A DNA stretch of 40,549 nucleotides, taken from an uncultured Bacilli bacterium (GTDB lineage Bacteria > Bacillota_I > Bacilli_A > RF39 > UBA660). This document shows positions 1-7,615 of the stretch, one piece after another. The DNA is taken from positions 1 through 40,549 of the forward strand of contig CANRDZ010000003.1 in the NCBI GenBank assembly GCA_947629465.1, written 5' to 3'. Made by a program: the position numbers and the translations under genes. Within the stretch, counting starts at the first letter, position 1. The number at the start of each line of letters is the position of its first letter. The notes beneath the pieces were generated by a model. It saw nothing but the letters and a program-made list of their open reading frames with translations. It was not told the origin of the DNA and ran no database searches.

Positions 1-11
1 AGTTAAAAAAT

Positions 12-36
12 GGTCTGTAAAAACTTTTTACAGACC
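12..36 (-). terminator. Rho-independent terminator in the left flank
   Basis: A perfect 12-bp inverted repeat (GGTCTGTAAAAA / TTTTTACAGACC) has a one-base centre and is followed on the minus strand by ATTTTTT. It lies outside the phage att repeat, so it belongs to the host chromosome. It would terminate a leftward host transcript crossing the attachment site. Confidence 0.8.
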
Positions 37-58
37 TTAAAATACAAATTATGAATTT

Positions 59-153
59 TTCATCGCTTCCTCTACAGAAGCAGTATGTATTGATTTATGA
101 ATACTTTCAAGACATTTTGTGTCTTACCTGTGTATTATATACTTATTCTTATG
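59..153. repeat. attL: attL: left copy of terminal direct repeat
   Basis: Positions 77-153 are identical to 40473-40549. The match extends left to 59 (40455) with two mismatches, at 64 and 76. The repeat encloses the whole phage and its right copy lies 180 bp past the integrase stop, as expected for a tyrosine-recombinase attachment site. It contains three short dyads: GCTTC/GAAGC, GTATT/AATAC and AAGACA-ttttg-TGTCTT. The last has the size of an integrase core site, which is inference. The right copy stops at the window edge, so the true repeat may be longer. The host target gene could not be identified. Confidence 0.9.
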
Positions 154-341
154 TGATTTTATTTGCCCATTCAAAGCCATCACTTAATCCTATGCAATAT
201 ATTTTATATGTATATTTTCTAAAAGTGAATATTAATATTTTATCAATGATATTTAATTTCATAATTATATCTCCCCTTTCATGTTTATTTTTGGAGATAT
301 CTCATTCATTAAATATATTATATCATTTTATGTTAATTTAT

Positions 342-365
342 ATAACTATGCTATAACATAGTTAT
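342..365. promoter_or_regulatory. Inverted repeat ATAACTATG-n6-CATAGTTAT
   Basis: A perfect 9-bp dyad. A related half site (ATAACATAGTTA, followed by a second TAACTA) lies near 592-612, upstream of the XRE regulator gene at 654. The shared motif suggests operator sites for that regulator or a weak terminator; I cannot decide which. Otherwise 154-378 holds no gene that I can support. Confidence 0.35.
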
Positions 366-378
366 TTTAATGTTTTCC

Positions 379-534
379 CTAGAGCGTCAACATATTCACC
401 GACATCATTCGACACCTTTCGACTTGCTTTTCTTTTTTATCTAAGTATTTTAATATTTCTGATATATTTCTTTCTTCCACTAATTCTCGAATTTTTGCTA
501 TCATCTCTAAACATATTTCCTCATATACACTCAT
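379..534 (-). CDS. Small hypothetical protein, 51 aa
   Basis: This short frame begins MSVYEEICLEM and runs 51 codons to a TAG. A good ribosome binding site (TTGAGGTGATAATT before the ATG) supports it as a real gene. The product is charged and probably helical (IAKIRELVEERNISEILKYL). It reads toward attL, convergent with nothing in the phage and divergent from the XRE gene at 654. I do not recognise the family. Its position at the extreme phage end, behind its own promoter region, is typical of accessory genes, but no function can be assigned. Confidence 0.55.
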   Translation of the reverse strand: MSVYEEICLEMIAKIRELVEERNISEILKYLDKKEKQVERCRMMSVNMLTL

Positions 535-653
535 AATTATCACCTCAAAATATTATACATCAAAAGTATCTATGTTGCAAATAAGGTATATATAACATAG
601 TTAAAATGTAACTAAGCTTTCTTATATATTTTATAGTATAAGGAGGTATGTAT

Positions 654-866
654 ATGGTTTATTTAAGAGTAACAGAAGTTCTAAAGCAAAAGAAAAAAAC
701 AAAATACTGGTTTGTAAAAGCCATGGAAGGCAGTTATCAATCACTATCAAATTTATTAAATAACGAATCTAAAGCAATACGTTTTGAAACTATAGATAAA
801 ATATGTAAAGTTTTAGATTGTGAACCAGGAGAAATAATTGTAAGAAAAAAAACTAAAGGAGATTGA
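654..866 (+). CDS. XRE-family (Cro/C1-type) HTH regulator, 70 aa
   Basis: A compact single-domain DNA-binding protein. The helix-turn-helix lies around residues 15-45 (WFVKAMEGSYQSLSNLLNNE), followed by the family's terminal IDKICKVLDCEPGEII segment, typical of short Cro-like regulators. Two ATGs are available. AGGAGG at 641-646 is only 1 nt from the ATG at 648 but 7 nt from the ATG at 654, so I choose 654. The next gene starts 3 nt after the stop, and AAAGGAG for that gene lies inside this one, so the two are co-transcribed. They read opposite to the lysis genes and are likely expressed in the lysogen, perhaps controlling themselves through the dyads near 342 and 598. Confidence 0.85.
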   Translation: MVYLRVTEVLKQKKKTKYWFVKAMEGSYQSLSNLLNNESKAIRFETIDKICKVLDCEPGEIIVRKKTKGD

Positions 867-869
867 TAT

Positions 870-1217
870 ATGGGAGCTTTTGATTGTTTTTTGCAAAAAG
901 AAGAACTTATATCAAGAGCATATGATATTGATGAATATTTATACAAAGAATTGAAACATTTATCGAAAAAAAAATATAATTGCTCTGTTTCTAATCTTGT
1001 TAATGCATCCATTAAGTATTTAATTGAAACAGAAAATATAGGAAACATTGTACAACTTAAAATAAAATCAAACGGAATAATACACAGATCGTTTTTATTA
1101 AATAAATCTCTTTTTGATGGATTAGAAATTTTGAAAGAAAAATATAATATTCCTATATGTAGATTGGTTAATATAGGAATATATATTTCGTTAAATTCAA
1201 ATGATATAAATAATTAG
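870..1217 (+). CDS. Tandem ribbon-helix-helix-like protein, 115 aa
   Basis: I do not recognise a named family. The protein looks like an internal duplication: residues about 18-55 (IDEYLYKELKHLSKKKYN...SNLVNASIKYLI) and about 75-110 (NKSLFDGLEILKEKYN...CRLVNIGIYISL) share the pattern hydrophobic helix, KxKYN, turn, LVNxxIxY. Each half is preceded by a strand-like segment. This resembles two fused ribbon-helix-helix units, a DNA-binding fold that normally dimerises. It follows the XRE gene with a 3-nt gap and its own AAAGGAG site, so the pair forms an operon. Possible roles are partner regulator, antitoxin-like protein or lysogenic-conversion factor; none can be proved from sequence. Confidence 0.65.
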   Translation: MGAFDCFLQKEELISRAYDIDEYLYKELKHLSKKKYNCSVSNLVNASIKYLIETENIGNIVQLKIKSNGIIHRSFLLNKSLFDGLEILKEKYNIPICRLVNIGIYISLNSNDINN

Positions 1218-1246
1218 AGGAGGATTCTTCCCCCTCTTCTCTTTAT
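1217..1246 (+). terminator. Terminator after the XRE/RHH pair
   Basis: GAGGAGGA-TTCT-TCCCCCTC forms an 8-bp stem with one mismatch and is followed by TTCTCTTT. It starts on the stop codon of the plus-strand pair. On the minus strand the mismatch becomes a G-U pair, so it could also stop leftward lysis transcripts. Confidence 0.55.
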
Positions 1247-1295
1247 ATTACCCTATGTAAAAAAATCGATTTTAGGCGATTCTCGTAAGTCGTTT

Positions 1296-2009
1296 TTATG
1301 CATTTAACTTTTTAACATCATTGGCCCATTTGATAAATAGCCATTTTTGTTTATTAACAACTTCTAGCGTTTTTAGCCAAAAATCTTTATCAGTAATTCT
1401 TCCAGTTTCAACTAAATAATTTAAAGCTTCTTTTTCTTCTCCATCTTCAAACATTTCATTTTCCTCCCTATATAGTGGTCTTCCGTATCCATCAATATTT
1501 GAATAATTTAATTTATATTTTTTTCTAGCTACAGCTCCGCCGTTTGACACTACTCCATTTACACTAGATGTATTTCCCTCTATTGTATATACACACTCAT
1601 TATCCACATCATAAACTAATCCAGTATGACAAATACCACTTGCATTTCTAAAAAATATTTGATCGCCTTTTCGAGGGCCACTTTTAAAATATTGATTCTT
1701 GTTTTTATAGTAATTCGCACTATAACCTGTTCCTGCTCCTAATGAGCTGCTAGGTTGATTTAAAAGTTCTTTCGCTCTCTCGACTCCAAAAGCCTTTACA
1801 AAACACCAGTCAACAAAGACATCACACCAGGCATATCCATTTTTTTTGCCATTATAAAAATTAGGTATATTGTCTAAATCTCTAGCAAATTTAGTAAAAT
1901 TGTTACTTCCCACATTAGCTGTTTTATCATCTAACTGCGAATTGGATTTCTTTTCAAGGTATCCCTCTTCATTCAAAGCAACGTCTAATACTTTATTCAA
2001 TTCGTTCAT
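1296..2009 (-). CDS. Endolysin with CHAP domain, 237 aa
   Basis: A peptidoglycan hydrolase for host lysis. The CHAP amidase/endopeptidase core spans about residues 5-165. The catalytic Cys62 lies in GYAWCDVFVDW, His128 in ICHTGLVYDV and the polar third residue in YTIEGNTSS (144-146). The segment KGDQIFF before the His strand is typical of phage CHAP enzymes. The last 50 residues (EALNYLVETGRITDKDFWL...) form a helical tail that may bind the wall or oligomerise. It is the last gene of the late leftward operon and overlaps the holin gene by 17 bp, as usual in a lysis cassette. Confidence 0.93.
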   Translation of the reverse strand: MNELNKVLDVALNEEGYLEKKSNSQLDDKTANVGSNNFTKFARDLDNIPNFYNGKKNGYAWCDVFVDWCFVKAFGVERAKELLNQPSSSLGAGTGYSANYYKNKNQYFKSGPRKGDQIFFRNASGICHTGLVYDVDNECVYTIEGNTSSVNGVVSNGGAVARKKYKLNYSNIDGYGRPLYREENEMFEDGEEKEALNYLVETGRITDKDFWLKTLEVVNKQKWLFIKWANDVKKLNA

Positions 2010-2229
2010 TATCAGTCACCTCTTCTTTTTCTTTAGAATTAATTTCTTCCTTTTTCTTTTGACTCTGAGTTCCAAAATAAAATGCTATTACTGTTGTATA
2101 AATTGTTAAAACTGACTGTCCATCAATAAATTGCTTTGATGCCATAACACAAAAAAGCACCGTTAATACAATAGTAACAATGCTTTTTACATCAAATAAT
2201 TTTGTAATTTTATTTAAAAATTGTGCCAT
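1993..2229 (-). CDS. Holin, 78 aa
   Basis: A small membrane protein with two predicted transmembrane helices (about SIVTIVLTVLFCVMAS at 15-31 and VLTIYTTVIAFYFG at 40-53) and a highly charged C-terminus (QKKKEEINSKEKEEV). Size, topology and position directly upstream of the endolysin, overlapping it by 17 bp, fit a phage holin that forms the membrane lesion releasing endolysin. The family assignment is by architecture and context rather than by a signature motif. Confidence 0.85.
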   Translation of the reverse strand: MAQFLNKITKLFDVKSIVTIVLTVLFCVMASKQFIDGQSVLTIYTTVIAFYFGTQSQKKKEEINSKEKEEVTDNERIE

Positions 2230-2230
2230 T

Positions 2231-2539
2231 TTATATATTCACTCCCTTCTTATTTTTACTATCTATACCATCAAGACGTTTATGTGCTTGTTTTGCTGAT
2301 TCCTCTAATCTTATAATTCTATCATGATCTTCTTTTACATCAGCTTTAATACTTTTTACCTCTATTTTTATTTCAGACAAATCATCACTTATATTATCTA
2401 ACTTTACTATCATAGTTGCAATTTGTGAGGTATCTTCTTTTGTTTCTTGCCTATTTCCTCGTTTTAAATTGCTAATACCTGTATATAAATTAAAAACAAA
2501 AGATAATATAGATATTACAATAGCAACTTCAACTGTCAT
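2231..2539 (-). CDS. XhlA-like membrane/coiled-coil lysis accessory protein, 102 aa
   Basis: One N-terminal transmembrane helix (VEVAIVISILSFVFNLYTGI) is followed by a heptad-rich region (IVKLDNISDDLSEIKIEVKSIKADVKEDHDRIIRLEE). This resembles haemolysin XhlA-type proteins that act with holins in PBSX-like phages, although the membrane segment here is N-terminal rather than C-terminal, so the comparison is loose. I start at the ATG at 2539, whose A is shared with the TAA of the upstream gene (TAATG) and which has GGGAGG 10 nt upstream. An in-frame ATG six codons earlier would overlap the binding site. The stop lies 1 nt before the holin start. Confidence 0.7.
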   Translation of the reverse strand: MTVEVAIVISILSFVFNLYTGISNLKRGNRQETKEDTSQIATMIVKLDNISDDLSEIKIEVKSIKADVKEDHDRIIRLEESAKQAHKRLDGIDSKNKKGVNI

Positions 2540-2979
2540 TAGGCAACAACCTCCCATCCTGCAGGATAATTATCTGGAGACCATACATTATTGTCTATTA
2601 AAGAACGATAATGAATTCCATTATATATTACTTCATCACCTTTCATATAAGCATCTTCTGCAGATATAGGTTGAGAAAATTCTGGAATACCATTTTCGTT
2701 TATTCCACACTCTTTCCATAAAGAAAACGCAACATCTGGTGTCCAATCAGATTGTCCTTTATGTGCTTGTATGCATTTATATAATTTATTTTTGTATTGT
2801 CTTAAATCTCCAACAACAAAATTATCATGTTCGCTCCACTGTATAAATAAGTCTGCATGTTCACTTGCTGTTACTTCATCAATATCACCTTTTTCTGTCA
2901 TAACTACAAAAGCTATCGAAAGTGGTCCAGCAATTTTTCGTTCTTTTTCAATTCTTTCTTTATTACTAAATTTTTGCAT
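2539..2979 (-). CDS. Tail-associated carbohydrate-binding protein (CBM5/12-like), 146 aa
   Basis: After a charged N-terminal helix come two copies of the chitin-binding-like fold seen in ChiC/CBM5-12 domains of phage tail proteins. The first is FVVGDLRQYKNKLYKCIQAH...DWTPDVAFSLWKE (about 54-93) and the second YMKGDEVIYNGIHYRSLIDN...WSPDNYPAGWEVV (about 111-145). Both have the G-D/E-x-V/R-x-Y, aromatic and W-x-P-D pattern. It lies just downstream of the variable protein, overlapping its stop by 1 nt, which suggests it helps bind surface glycans at the tail tip. Confidence 0.8.
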   Translation of the reverse strand: MQKFSNKERIEKERKIAGPLSIAFVVMTEKGDIDEVTASEHADLFIQWSEHDNFVVGDLRQYKNKLYKCIQAHKGQSDWTPDVAFSLWKECGINENGIPEFSQPISAEDAYMKGDEVIYNGIHYRSLIDNNVWSPDNYPAGWEVVA

Positions 2980-4404
2980 TATACAACACCTCCAAATCCT
3001 CCTATTGTTGCTGACTTAGATGCATTTTCTTTTTGAACTACAATTTTTATATTTACTCCCCATTTCTCTGCTATCTTTGTTGTATTCGTAAATGTATGTA
3101 ATGTATTATTTTTTACCTCATCCGTGCAATCTTCCCAAGTTGGATTATCATCATTCCCATTATTACAACAAAAAACTGTCATCTTAGCACCTTCTGGAAT
3201 ATCAGCAACCAATTTTACTCCAACATTCTTTGGCATTTCATCATAGCTCAATGGTTCAGCTCCATGAACCGTTAATTGAGTTTGACTTCTTGTAAATGTT
3301 GTACTTTTTGATACACTTTCTTTACCATCAGATACAGTAATTTCAATTGTATTTTTCCCATTTAATCCATAATTGTCAATCATTGTTTTTGTAATTTGAA
3401 TAGTTTGTGATATTCCTGGTGATAAGTTTGATTTAGAGTATATTGAATTTCCATTCAATGTAGCTGTTACACTCAACTTATCTCCATCGGCATCTCTACC
3501 ACAATATGAAATATTGAAAGGTGTAGTTTTTTGTTCTCCAAGTTCAGGAAGATCATCCAATGTTGGTTCGCTATTCCAAACTATCGAATATACACCGCTA
3601 GTATCTGCCGAATCTGAAACACGGATTGAAGAACTCAAGTTTACAAGCGGACGCACGCCGCTGGTATAACCATTATATGCATTAAAGCCACTAAGGCCCG
3701 CGCCCGAGGAATTGTTTTTCAACCTAACATAATAATCATCACTACTAGTATGTTTAGTTCTTAACCAGTAATATGCAAACTTATTAACGTTAACGGTCGA
3801 ATCACTAGAATATTCTGAATTACTTACTGCTTGTGCAGTAGGATATGCAGCTGGTTCACCAGTTTTAAAATATGCAATTGTTGTTCCTTCGCCTTCTTGA
3901 GTACCACCAATTTCTTCTACACTTGGTAAAAAAACTTTTCTTTTTACAGTTATTTTGGTTCCTCCTTCTTTTGTTGGTTGCATATATGGTAAACTTGCTT
4001 CTATTAATTCATTTTTAAATTCTGTAGAAAATCCATTTAAAAAACCTGGTTTTTGATCATATTCATTATAGTTACTAGACACATTATCATTCGTAGGTGC
4101 TTGATCATAAGAATGTGTTTTAGACCACCATTGTCCAGCACCTTTATCAGAATTTAACCATTGGTCAATATTGGAAACAGGATAATTACTATTTCCATAT
4201 TTAGTTCTATCTGAAGAACCACCACTAGCTTCTTTTGCATCAAAGCACATAAACTGCAATACTTTTTCACTTATCAATACTGTTTGTCCTTCACCATAAT
4301 GTCCATGTTCACCCACAATCCATATAACATCTACGCCATTGAATTTAGAGCTAGGATCTTTAACTTTTGCTCCGTACGGGTAATTTACTTAATAATTGTG
4401 ACAT
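2979..4404 (-). CDS. DGR variable protein (receptor-binding), 474 aa, read through a CGG +1 shift
   Basis: The target of the retroelement. Residues about 30-265 carry the lectin-like/formylglycine-enzyme-type fold of phage variable proteins (FDAKEASGG, NIDQWLNSD, PGFLNGFSTEF, YYVRLKNNSSGAG, GVRPLVNLSS). The variable repeat covers about residues 231-253. Some 200 further residues look like Ig-like domains. The gene should start at ATG 4404 with AAAGGAG upstream: MSQLLSKLPV, then in-frame CGG at 4374-4372. Skipping its C gives GAKVKDPSSKFNGVDVIW in the long frame. Zero-frame reading stops after 14 residues. The alternative GTG at 4316 has no binding site and cuts into the conserved domain. It lies downstream of the reverse transcriptase. 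Confidence 0.88.
3647..3711 (-). repeat. DGR variable repeat (VR)
   Basis: A 65-bp near copy of 5627-5691. Read in the coding direction it begins TTCCTCGGGCGCGGG and ends GGCGTGCGTCCGC; these GC-rich ends are identical to the template. The eight differences are all at template A: codons AAT AAC AAT become AGT GGC TTT, and AAT AAC AAC become TAT ACC AGC. The 3' invariant GC-rich block is the likely initiation site of mutagenic homing (inference). Confidence 0.95.
4372..4374 (-). other. CGG +1 shift site in variable protein gene
   Basis: Zero-frame GTA CGG AGC leads to TAA three codons after the CGG. Skipping the C gives GTA-GGA-GCA (V-G-A), restoring LPVGAKVKD. Codon 11. Confidence 0.85.
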
Positions 4405-4433
4405 ACTTTCTCCTTTCCATAAAAAAATGAACT

Positions 4434-5462
4434 CTATTCAATAGAGTTCATAATTTCATCATATTTATTTTTTATTTTCTTTCTTATATAATATGTATTT
4501 CCTTTTGAAGCATGAGCATTCCAACTTTGCCAACTGGCATACACATCATCTCGTGTTACTACTCCAGTTTTCAACTTGTCTTTGAACTTTTTTAATTTTC
4601 TATTCATTTTTGTTTTACTTCGACGTCTTAATTTTCTTATAACTTTTCCTGTTTCCGTAATATAGGTATGAAAACCAAGTATATCAATTCCATTTTTTAG
4701 TGGTACAATTTGTGTTTTTTTATTAAGTTTCAGGCCTAAACTTTCCATAAATTCATTTGTTTTACTTAAGCAATACTTTAAGTATTCTTTATCTTTATGA
4801 ATCATAAAAAAGTCATCTACATATCTGCCATAATACTTTATTCTGAGATTTTCTTTCACATAATGATCAAACTCAGAAAGATATAATAAAGCAAAATATT
4901 GACTAGTTTGATTGCCAATTGGAATACCAACCTCACCTGGTACACTATCTATAATTAAATCTATTAACCAAAGTACATCTGGATCATTTATTATCTTTTT
5001 TATTTTATCTTTTAAAATATTCTTATTTATTGAATAAAAGTATTTAGTAATATCACATTTTAAAATCCAGCCATCAGCTCCATTTTTTCTATAATAGCTT
5101 CTCATATGTTCTCTTAACCTATCAAGACCGAAATGTGTGCCTTTACCTTTTTGTGATGCGTAATTATCATAAATAAATTGTTTTTCAAATACTTCATTCA
5201 TTACGTTATCACAAAGAGAATGTTCTACCACTTTATCTTTAAAGCTATTTGCTTGAATCAACCTTTTTTTAGGTTCATATACATAGAATGAATTATACTC
5301 GCTTATTGTATAAGTTTTTTCAATTAATTGTTTTTGCAAAAGTAATAATGCTTCAATAACGTTTGTATCAAATTTTGCTACAGATTTTTTAGTTGTCTTA
5401 CCCAATTTTGCTTTTTTATAGCCTTTATATAAACTCTCAAAGTCAGTAATCTTTTCAAACAT
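4434..5462 (-). CDS. DGR-type reverse transcriptase, 342 aa
   Basis: Copies the template repeat RNA into mutagenised cDNA for homing into the variable repeat. Fingers-palm motifs appear in order: KDKVVEHSL (76-83), ILKCDITKYF with Asp137, GIPIGNQTSQYFALLYL (179-195) with the SQ signature characteristic of retroelement rather than group II intron enzymes, and YGRYVDDFF with the YVDD box at 214-217. ILGFHTYI (261-268) and a basic thumb follow. Its length is typical of a stand-alone enzyme without maturase or endonuclease domains. GGGGGAA precedes the ATG. The template repeat lies just upstream and the target gene just downstream. Confidence 0.95.
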   Translation of the reverse strand: MFEKITDFESLYKGYKKAKLGKTTKKSVAKFDTNVIEALLLLQKQLIEKTYTISEYNSFYVYEPKKRLIQANSFKDKVVEHSLCDNVMNEVFEKQFIYDNYASQKGKGTHFGLDRLREHMRSYYRKNGADGWILKCDITKYFYSINKNILKDKIKKIINDPDVLWLIDLIIDSVPGEVGIPIGNQTSQYFALLYLSEFDHYVKENLRIKYYGRYVDDFFMIHKDKEYLKYCLSKTNEFMESLGLKLNKKTQIVPLKNGIDILGFHTYITETGKVIRKLRRRSKTKMNRKLKKFKDKLKTGVVTRDDVYASWQSWNAHASKGNTYYIRKKIKNKYDEIMNSIE

Positions 5463-5626
5463 AAAACTTCCCCCATATTGTTTATAGCATGTATGTTATA
5501 TGAATATAAAATACAACTGCATCAATATTCTTGTATTCGTCGTTATATCACACGACTGGATATATCTTCCTTGTGCGAGAGCTCTGATTTCAGCATAAGC
5601 TTACTTTGTCACACTTTCTCGCAAAT

Positions 5627-5691
5627 GCGGACGCACGCCGTTGTTATTACCATTATATGCATTATTGTTATTAAGGCCCGCGCCCGAGGAA
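5627..5691 (-). repeat. DGR template repeat (TR)
   Basis: Non-coding copy between avd and the reverse transcriptase gene, on the same strand. The coding-direction centre is rich in AAT/AAC codons (it would read LNNNNAYNGNNNGVRP), the usual way a template encodes mutable adenines. It has 18 adenines, eight of which differ in the current variable repeat, and no other base differs over 65 bp. The rest of 5463-5746 presumably belongs to the template RNA; I see no gene there. Confidence 0.95.
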
Positions 5692-5746
5692 ACTAAAAAC
5701 AAGCGAACGTGCATCAAAACAAGATATACCCATTATATTACTGACT

Positions 5747-6133
5747 TTAAGAAAATTTGAAAACATCCTTATCTTTTTTCTTCCACCCTAAAGTCATATT
5801 CTTTATTTCAATTATCAAAGAACTCCAATATTCTAAGCTCTTCGTTCCAATACATTCTCTCGAATAAGCAATATCAATAAACGATAATAGTAAATTACAT
5901 CTTGCAATAATCATATCTTGATATCTTTGCCTTTGTCTTAATTCAGCTTGATTTATAGGATACAATTCGTTACATTCTAAAGAATAGGCCAACATATCAA
6001 ATACGCAATTTTGCATTCTGTTAACTATACTAAAACGCATTGATTTTGGAAATCGTTTTTTGTTCTCCGTTAATGTCAAGGTGTGTTTGATTAAATTTTT
6101 AATTTTAGTTATTAATCCGAATTCTTTTTCCAT
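5747..6133 (-). CDS. avd: Avd-like DGR accessory protein, 128 aa
   Basis: A basic, all-helical protein of four-helix-bundle pattern (IKNLIKHTLTLTENKKRFPKS, FSIVNRMQNCVFDMLAYSLE, RQRYQDMIIARCNLLLSFID, LEYWSSLIIEIKNMTLGWKK). Size, KRFPKS-type loop and location beside the template repeat match accessory variability determinants (23S rRNA-associated-protein-like fold), which form a ring that binds the reverse transcriptase and template RNA. I start at ATG 6133, 5 nt after GGGTGG; an in-frame GTG four codons earlier overlaps that site. Gene order avd-template-transcriptase-target differs from the classic Bordetella phage order, where the target comes first. Confidence 0.88.
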   Translation of the reverse strand: MEKEFGLITKIKNLIKHTLTLTENKKRFPKSMRFSIVNRMQNCVFDMLAYSLECNELYPINQAELRQRQRYQDMIIARCNLLLSFIDIAYSRECIGTKSLEYWSSLIIEIKNMTLGWKKKDKDVFKFS

Positions 6134-6198
6134 TTTTCCACCCACTAACTAAAATATCTTAAATTAAATTTATTTTAAATGACTACTGGTAGATATTT

Positions 6199-7086
6199 TT
6201 ATATATAAGCTACTTTTGTCGTTGAATCAAAATAACCACTTGTTTGAACATAATCTTCTGGATTGGCCATATTTATCATAAATGCATCTAAACCTACATT
6301 TGATTCATCAATAATTCCTTTTAACACCAATTCTAATTCCAATAATTCCAGTTCTTGTTTTATTTCTCCTGTCCCTGCTCCACCTTCATCCCATTGTGAT
6401 GCTCTATTTGGTATAGCTGCAATAATATCCGCTTCTGTAGCTACATTAACTTTCTCTCCATTACCTTTTAAAATACCTGTTAAATTCGTATCGGTATTTG
6501 ATGTAATTGTAACATCAATGTTTTTAATTAGTTCTTCTACACTTGTTATTTTTCCATCTAATTTTGAAATATTACCTTCGACTGTGCCTATTCTTCCTTC
6601 TAATTCTCCAACTTTTTGATTGAATTGTGTTATAGATATATAAACTAGAGATTCATCTATAATTGCAGTTATATTAGCAACATCAGTAATCGTTGTATCT
6701 ATATCAACAAATTTTTCTAATATATCTACTCCTTCAGCTGGAATATAATCTGATTCTGTTCTTGAATTACCATATAAGAATAAAACTTCTTGCTTTGTAT
6801 CAGGATCTTCAACAAATAATCCTAATTCTCTAAAATAAAAGCCAGTAACTATTCCTTTATTAGTAAAATTACATCCTATTGTTATTTTATTATTTTGAAC
6901 TTTTAATTTACTTATTTCTACTTCCTTTTTACTACTAATCAAATCCGTTAGTTGCGCTATTGCCATACTTCCTATTTCTCCATCTCCTAATTTGAATTTC
7001 GTAAATTTAAAAGTTTTTCCCATTTGTGCTTTATATAATACATTTTGACCTGATGTAGTCAAATACATTTTATTAAATGCTCCCAC
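6199..7086 (-). CDS. Tail fibre / collar protein (XkdV-like), 295 aa
   Basis: The N-terminal 150 residues (MGAFNKMYLTTSGQNVLYKA, FKLGDGEIG, FYFRELGLFVEDP, LFLYGN, DYIPAEG) match the baseplate-attachment domain of phage tail fibre proteins. Residues about 155-190 form a short coiled coil (FNQKVGELEGRIGTVEGNISKLDGKI). The remainder is a fibre shaft-like segment ending in FDSTTKVAYI. It follows the XkdU-like gene, as in PBSX, and precedes the retroelement, so it probably supports or cooperates with the variable receptor-binding protein. Confidence 0.85.
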   Translation of the reverse strand: MGAFNKMYLTTSGQNVLYKAQMGKTFKFTKFKLGDGEIGSMAIAQLTDLISSKKEVEISKLKVQNNKITIGCNFTNKGIVTGFYFRELGLFVEDPDTKQEVLFLYGNSRTESDYIPAEGVDILEKFVDIDTTITDVANITAIIDESLVYISITQFNQKVGELEGRIGTVEGNISKLDGKITSVEELIKNIDVTITSNTDTNLTGILKGNGEKVNVATEADIIAAIPNRASQWDEGGAGTGEIKQELELLELELVLKGIIDESNVGLDAFMINMANPEDYVQTSGYFDSTTKVAYI

Positions 7087-7089
7087 TTA

Positions 7090-7614
7090 TTAACTCACCT
7101 CCGCAATTTTTTGAATATCTCCTACATGAACCGTAGAACCAATATATAATTGTGCTGTTTCTGTTTGAAACAAGTTAATTACAATTAATAAATTAGCTGG
7201 GAATTCATTTCTAAATTCATCTATTAATACTTCGGCTATATCTGGAAATATATGTGATATTTGAATTGTTACTTTATAATTTTTACTATCTATATCAATT
7301 CTATAATTTCCAGCACCAACTAGATTTTTTAATTTATTTCTAAGCCAATTTATATTAAATGGTAATTGATTTACTAATTTTGATTTAATTTTAAACCTAC
7401 GTTCTTCTATATCACTCGATGTATTTATAATATTAAATATTTTTTCATATCTTACTAATCCAAAACCTTTAGCAGTTTGTACTTTAACTTCATTTATAAT
7501 CTCATCTATTTTATTATTTAATCGCTCTATTTCTATGTCCTCTGTCGAACATATTTCTTTAAATTCTCTAATCTCTCTTAAATATTCAGGCAAGTATTGT
7601 GAAATGTTACTCAT
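7090..7614 (-). CDS. Baseplate protein, XkdU/YmfQ-like (DUF2313), 174 aa
   Basis: Structural baseplate protein. MSNISQYLPEYLREIREF at the start, the GLVRYEKIFNI segment, and ERRFKIKSKL..LPFNINWLRNKLKNLVG are characteristic of the YmfQ family that follows baseplate J in Mu-like and PBSX-like phages. I start at ATG 7614, with AAGGTGG just upstream and 1 nt after the stop of baseplate J. A longer frame overlapping that gene is a reading artefact. Confidence 0.88.
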   Translation of the reverse strand: MSNISQYLPEYLREIREFKEICSTEDIEIERLNNKIDEIINEVKVQTAKGFGLVRYEKIFNIINTSSDIEERRFKIKSKLVNQLPFNINWLRNKLKNLVGAGNYRIDIDSKNYKVTIQISHIFPDIAEVLIDEFRNEFPANLLIVINLFQTETAQLYIGSTVHVGDIQKIAEVS

Positions 7615-7615
7615 T

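Noticed and set aside
51-356. 101-codon plus-strand frame across attL
   Set aside because: Hydrophobic composition from AT-rich antisense reading, no binding site, and it spans the phage-host junction.
2979-4316. Variable protein starting at GTG 4316
   Set aside because: No binding site and it removes the conserved N-terminal strand. ATG 4404 with AAAGGAG plus the CGG shift restores the family start.
5478-5696. 72-codon plus-strand frame over the template repeat
   Set aside because: Antisense of the template RNA region; no binding site.
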